Source: JAICSD01 sp035637115 (GTDB lineage Bacteria; Acidobacteriota; Vicinamibacteria; Vicinamibacterales; 2-12-FULL-66-21). From it: 33,495 nucleotides of DNA. Location: positions 1 through 33,495 of the forward strand of contig DASPXV010000228.1 of the NCBI GenBank assembly GCA_035637115.1, written 5' to 3'. The position numbers were made by a program, and so were the translations under genes. Positions 31,413-33,495 of this stretch are shown here, piece by piece (position 1 is the stretch's first letter; each line of letters begins with the position of its first letter). The notes beneath the pieces were generated by a model. The model did not search any database and was not told where the DNA came from. It saw only the letters and a list, made by a program, of their open reading frames with translations.

Positions 31413-33263
31413 TCACACATCCTCCTTCGCGACCTGCCACCCGACGACGACCGCCGGGAATCCATCCTTCTTGCTCACGAGCCGCAGGTTCTCTTTCGCG
31501 CGCTTCACCGCAGCCTTCGTGATTCCCTCTGCGCTCGCCGTCTTGAAAATCTGATCGGGCGTCAGCGCGATGATTCCATTCACCATCAACCCCCCGAGAA
31601 ATTCCTCGGCCTCCTGCACCGCGACGTCGCGTCGCGGCTTGTTGCGCTCGGCGAGCTGCTGCCAGATCTCCTCCGCCGTCCGGTCGTCAACCGGATGCTC
31701 CTCCCACACGACGCGCCCCTCGTGCCCGCAATCCGCGTCGTGGCACGCGCAGGGCACGCCGAGATCCGCATCCCACGACAGAATGCGAAACCGCAGCGTC
31801 GGAGGGCGCCGCGCCAGGTAGTTCGCCTTCGACGTGAAGAGCAGCCGGACCGGCTGGTCGCTCTCGTCCTCGGGATCGGTGTAGACGTGAAACACCCCGC
31901 GGCTCGCGTTGCGGAACGCCGCCGATCCGGAGATGGAATCCGCGACGCCTCCTTCCAAGCTCTTCCTGGGATGGATAACCCCGAGGCCGTAGAGACCGGC
32001 CGCCTGGCACACGGCGCGGAACGGCGACAGCGCGCTGCGCACGTCGGCTTCGTTGTTCGTGCTCCGGCGCGACTTCGTCCCCTCGCGGTCGCCGAAGTGC
32101 TCGACCATGGTCTCGAGGAAAATCGCCTCGGCGTCGACCTGTTTGGCGCGGCGCACGACCGATCCGGCGTCGTCATCGAGCATCATCGGCGAGGGCATTA
32201 GCAGGCCGCCGCGGCTGACCTCGGGGCCTTCGATGAAGAACACGCGATCGAGATCGGCCCCGGCCGCGCGCAGCCGTGATTTGACGCGGCCCTCCGAGTC
32301 CTCGGTTACGCACATCAGGACGGTCACCGGATCGCGCCGATGCTTCTCGCCGGGAAAAGGATCGCCGGTGGTGAAGCGCGCGAACGTCTCCACGCAGAAC
32401 ATGCCCTTCCCGGCTTCGCCCGGCCCGGCCAGCAGCGTGATGGACCCGCGCACCAGCCGGCCGCCGAAGGTCTTCACCAACTTTTCGTCGGGCACGTCGG
32501 AGGCGCGGCGGATGATGACGTCGGCGGCGGCCGTGCCCGCCTTGTCCACGAGCGTGAAGAACGCCTCGGCCCCATGCAGCCCGATGAAGTCGTCGGGGCC
32601 GTTGACGCCCGGCTCCGCGGGGATGTCGAGGACGCGGACCGTGGCGCCGCGTTTCGAGAGTTCCTTCACCAAGGCGAGGCGCGCGTTCTTCACCTTCGAG
32701 TTGGCGGCTGCGTTCGCGTCGAAGGCGATGATGACGGTCCGGCCGGCCCACGCGATCAGGGCGAGGTCGGGCAGCGGCCCCTTCTCATCGACACGCGCGC
32801 CGCTGGCGTCCTCCGTCTTGCCGATCGTGCCGTGCCAGCCCCAGCAGCCACCCGTGCCGACGGGGAGCACCCGCCGATCGACGTCTGCGGCGGCGCACAT
32901 GATCGCGAGCACCGACTTCTCGGCTTCGGCGACCAGGACGTCGACCGCGACGTCCGCCAGCAGCGGCGCGCACGCGGGCGGGAAATACAGATGCTTCGTG
33001 TTGCCCCACGCAGACAGGTATTTGTCTTTCGCCTTACCGTTCTCCATCTCGGGATGGTCGCGGCGCAGCCGATACGTCGTTGCGTGGCCGTTGTTCGGAT
33101 GGATGTAGGGATACAGGATGCCGGAGAGGTCGCCGGGGTGCTTCGACGTCAGCCGCTCGCGGGCATCGATGTCATCGACGCGGAACACCTGCGCCCGCGC
33201 CAGCATGTCAGGCGTGATGCCGAGGGCGTCGTGTGCGGCGATGTCGGAGCGAGTGAGGTTCAT
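31413..33263 (-). CDS. Toprim/DUF3854-like and AAA_25-like ATPase (mobile-element replication protein)
   Basis: 616 residues from ATG 33263, which overlaps the previous stop. N-terminal: Zn-free primase-like region with HPNNGHATTYRLRR and a Toprim-like segment (DVLVAEAEKSVLAIMCAA, then IIAFDANAAAN and VNGPDDFIG), as in DUF3854 proteins of phages and plasmids. Middle: RecA-like ATPase with Walker A GPGEAGKGM (K286; Gly in place of the usual Ser/Thr, a known variant in this group), VTVLMCVTEDSEG, and AIFLETMVEHFGD in a Walker B-like position. C-terminal: a helical, possibly winged-helix domain. It probably drives replication of the element. A helicase/primase role is inferred from domain type. 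Confidence 0.82.
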   Translation of the reverse strand: MNLTRSDIAAHDALGITPDMLARAQVFRVDDIDARERLTSKHPGDLSGILYPYIHPNNGHATTYRLRRDHPEMENGKAKDKYLSAWGNTKHLYFPPACAPLLADVAVDVLVAEAEKSVLAIMCAAADVDRRVLPVGTGGCWGWHGTIGKTEDASGARVDEKGPLPDLALIAWAGRTVIIAFDANAAANSKVKNARLALVKELSKRGATVRVLDIPAEPGVNGPDDFIGLHGAEAFFTLVDKAGTAAADVIIRRASDVPDEKLVKTFGGRLVRGSITLLAGPGEAGKGMFCVETFARFTTGDPFPGEKHRRDPVTVLMCVTEDSEGRVKSRLRAAGADLDRVFFIEGPEVSRGGLLMPSPMMLDDDAGSVVRRAKQVDAEAIFLETMVEHFGDREGTKSRRSTNNEADVRSALSPFRAVCQAAGLYGLGVIHPRKSLEGGVADSISGSAAFRNASRGVFHVYTDPEDESDQPVRLLFTSKANYLARRPPTLRFRILSWDADLGVPCACHDADCGHEGRVVWEEHPVDDRTAEEIWQQLAERNKPRRDVAVQEAEEFLGGLMVNGIIALTPDQIFKTASAEGITKAAVKRAKENLRLVSKKDGFPAVVVGWQVAKEDV

Positions 33264-33484
33264 GCGCCCAACCGTTCGCGCGTGGCGCGGAAGTGCGCGC
33301 AGCCGTCGTCGTGCAGGAACGCCGTTCCTCGCCAGCCGCCCTCCACGCGCAGGTAGTCCTGGCGCTCGGTGCAGGCGGGGCACCAGACCGTCATCGCGTT
33401 GGGGTGCTCGGCGACGCACAGACCGACCTGACGGAATCGGCCGGGCAGGTCCGCGGTCACGTGCAGCAGGACGGGGCGCGTCAC
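33260..33484 (-). CDS. Small zinc-binding-like protein
   Basis: 74 residues from GTG 33484 with AGGGAGG 5 bases before. It has VWCPACTERQDYL and a C-terminal DDGCAHF, giving C-x2-C plus C-x-H as potential zinc ligands. The stop overlaps the start of the replication ATPase (ATGA). Otherwise it has no known family. It is the first gene of the minus-strand run inside the window; genes further upstream would lie beyond the end. Confidence 0.65.
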   Translation of the reverse strand: MTRPVLLHVTADLPGRFRQVGLCVAEHPNAMTVWCPACTERQDYLRVEGGWRGTAFLHDDGCAHFRATRERLGA

Positions 33485-33495
33485 GCCGCCTCCCT

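Overview
This is a high-GC bacterial chromosome segment with two mosaic accessory regions on either side of a conserved block. I judge Acidobacteriota (Vicinamibacteria-like) most likely. The reasons are the G+C content, the abundance of exported PD40/outer-membrane barrel proteins, a GH95 fucosidase, a protein built of 29-residue repeats, and a tmRNA tag ending in ALAA. This is an inference from gene style; no taxonomic marker was aligned.

Bases 1-11798 are accessory and look like an island whose integrase used the 3' end of the tmRNA gene (ssrA, 11799-12150, minus strand). From the left they hold: (a) three exported proteins in one direction (metzincin-like protease, a secreted protein of unknown role, a DsbA-like oxidoreductase); (b) an IS3-family element abutting a second, half-deleted copy of the same element, both with decayed transposase genes; (c) an FRG-domain protein followed by a 45-residue glycine/lysine-rich microprotein; (d) on the minus strand, a membrane protein and a metallo-beta-lactamase-fold protein that has lost its N-terminal metal site; (e) a tyrosine integrase cut in two by a 3.4-kb element carrying three translationally coupled tyrosine recombinases, a recombinase-in-trio (RIT) element. 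The RIT ends carry a matched set of three 12-bp motifs. The integrase C-terminal half resumes beyond the element and stops just before ssrA.

Bases 12151-26254 look like stable chromosome. An amidase (amiC-like), a GerMN-domain protein, RNase PH and RdgB form one operon-like run; the gerM-rph-rdgB order is also that of Bacillus subtilis. Next come the 29-residue-repeat protein, a large minus-strand protein joining a peptidase-like domain, a PD40 propeller and an outer-membrane barrel, then a divergent pair (exported protein plus BamA/TamA-like barrel), an MFS transporter, and a convergent GH95 alpha-L-fucosidase.

Bases 26255-33495 start with a truncated PQQ-propeller remnant and a tRNA-Pro(TGG) with its terminator. 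A second accessory region follows. It has a small coiled-coil membrane protein, a frameshifted Mrr-like restriction-endonuclease gene with a small membrane-anchored partner, and a seven-gene minus-strand run resembling a replication module. That run contains a DUF3854/Toprim-like plus AAA_25-like ATPase, zinc-ribbon proteins and small overlapping genes. Its only sizeable non-coding gap holds repeated GCACAGAGGGACTCA-type motifs that could be origin iterons or a mobile intergenic repeat. No integrase or second attachment site for this region is visible, so it probably continues past the window.
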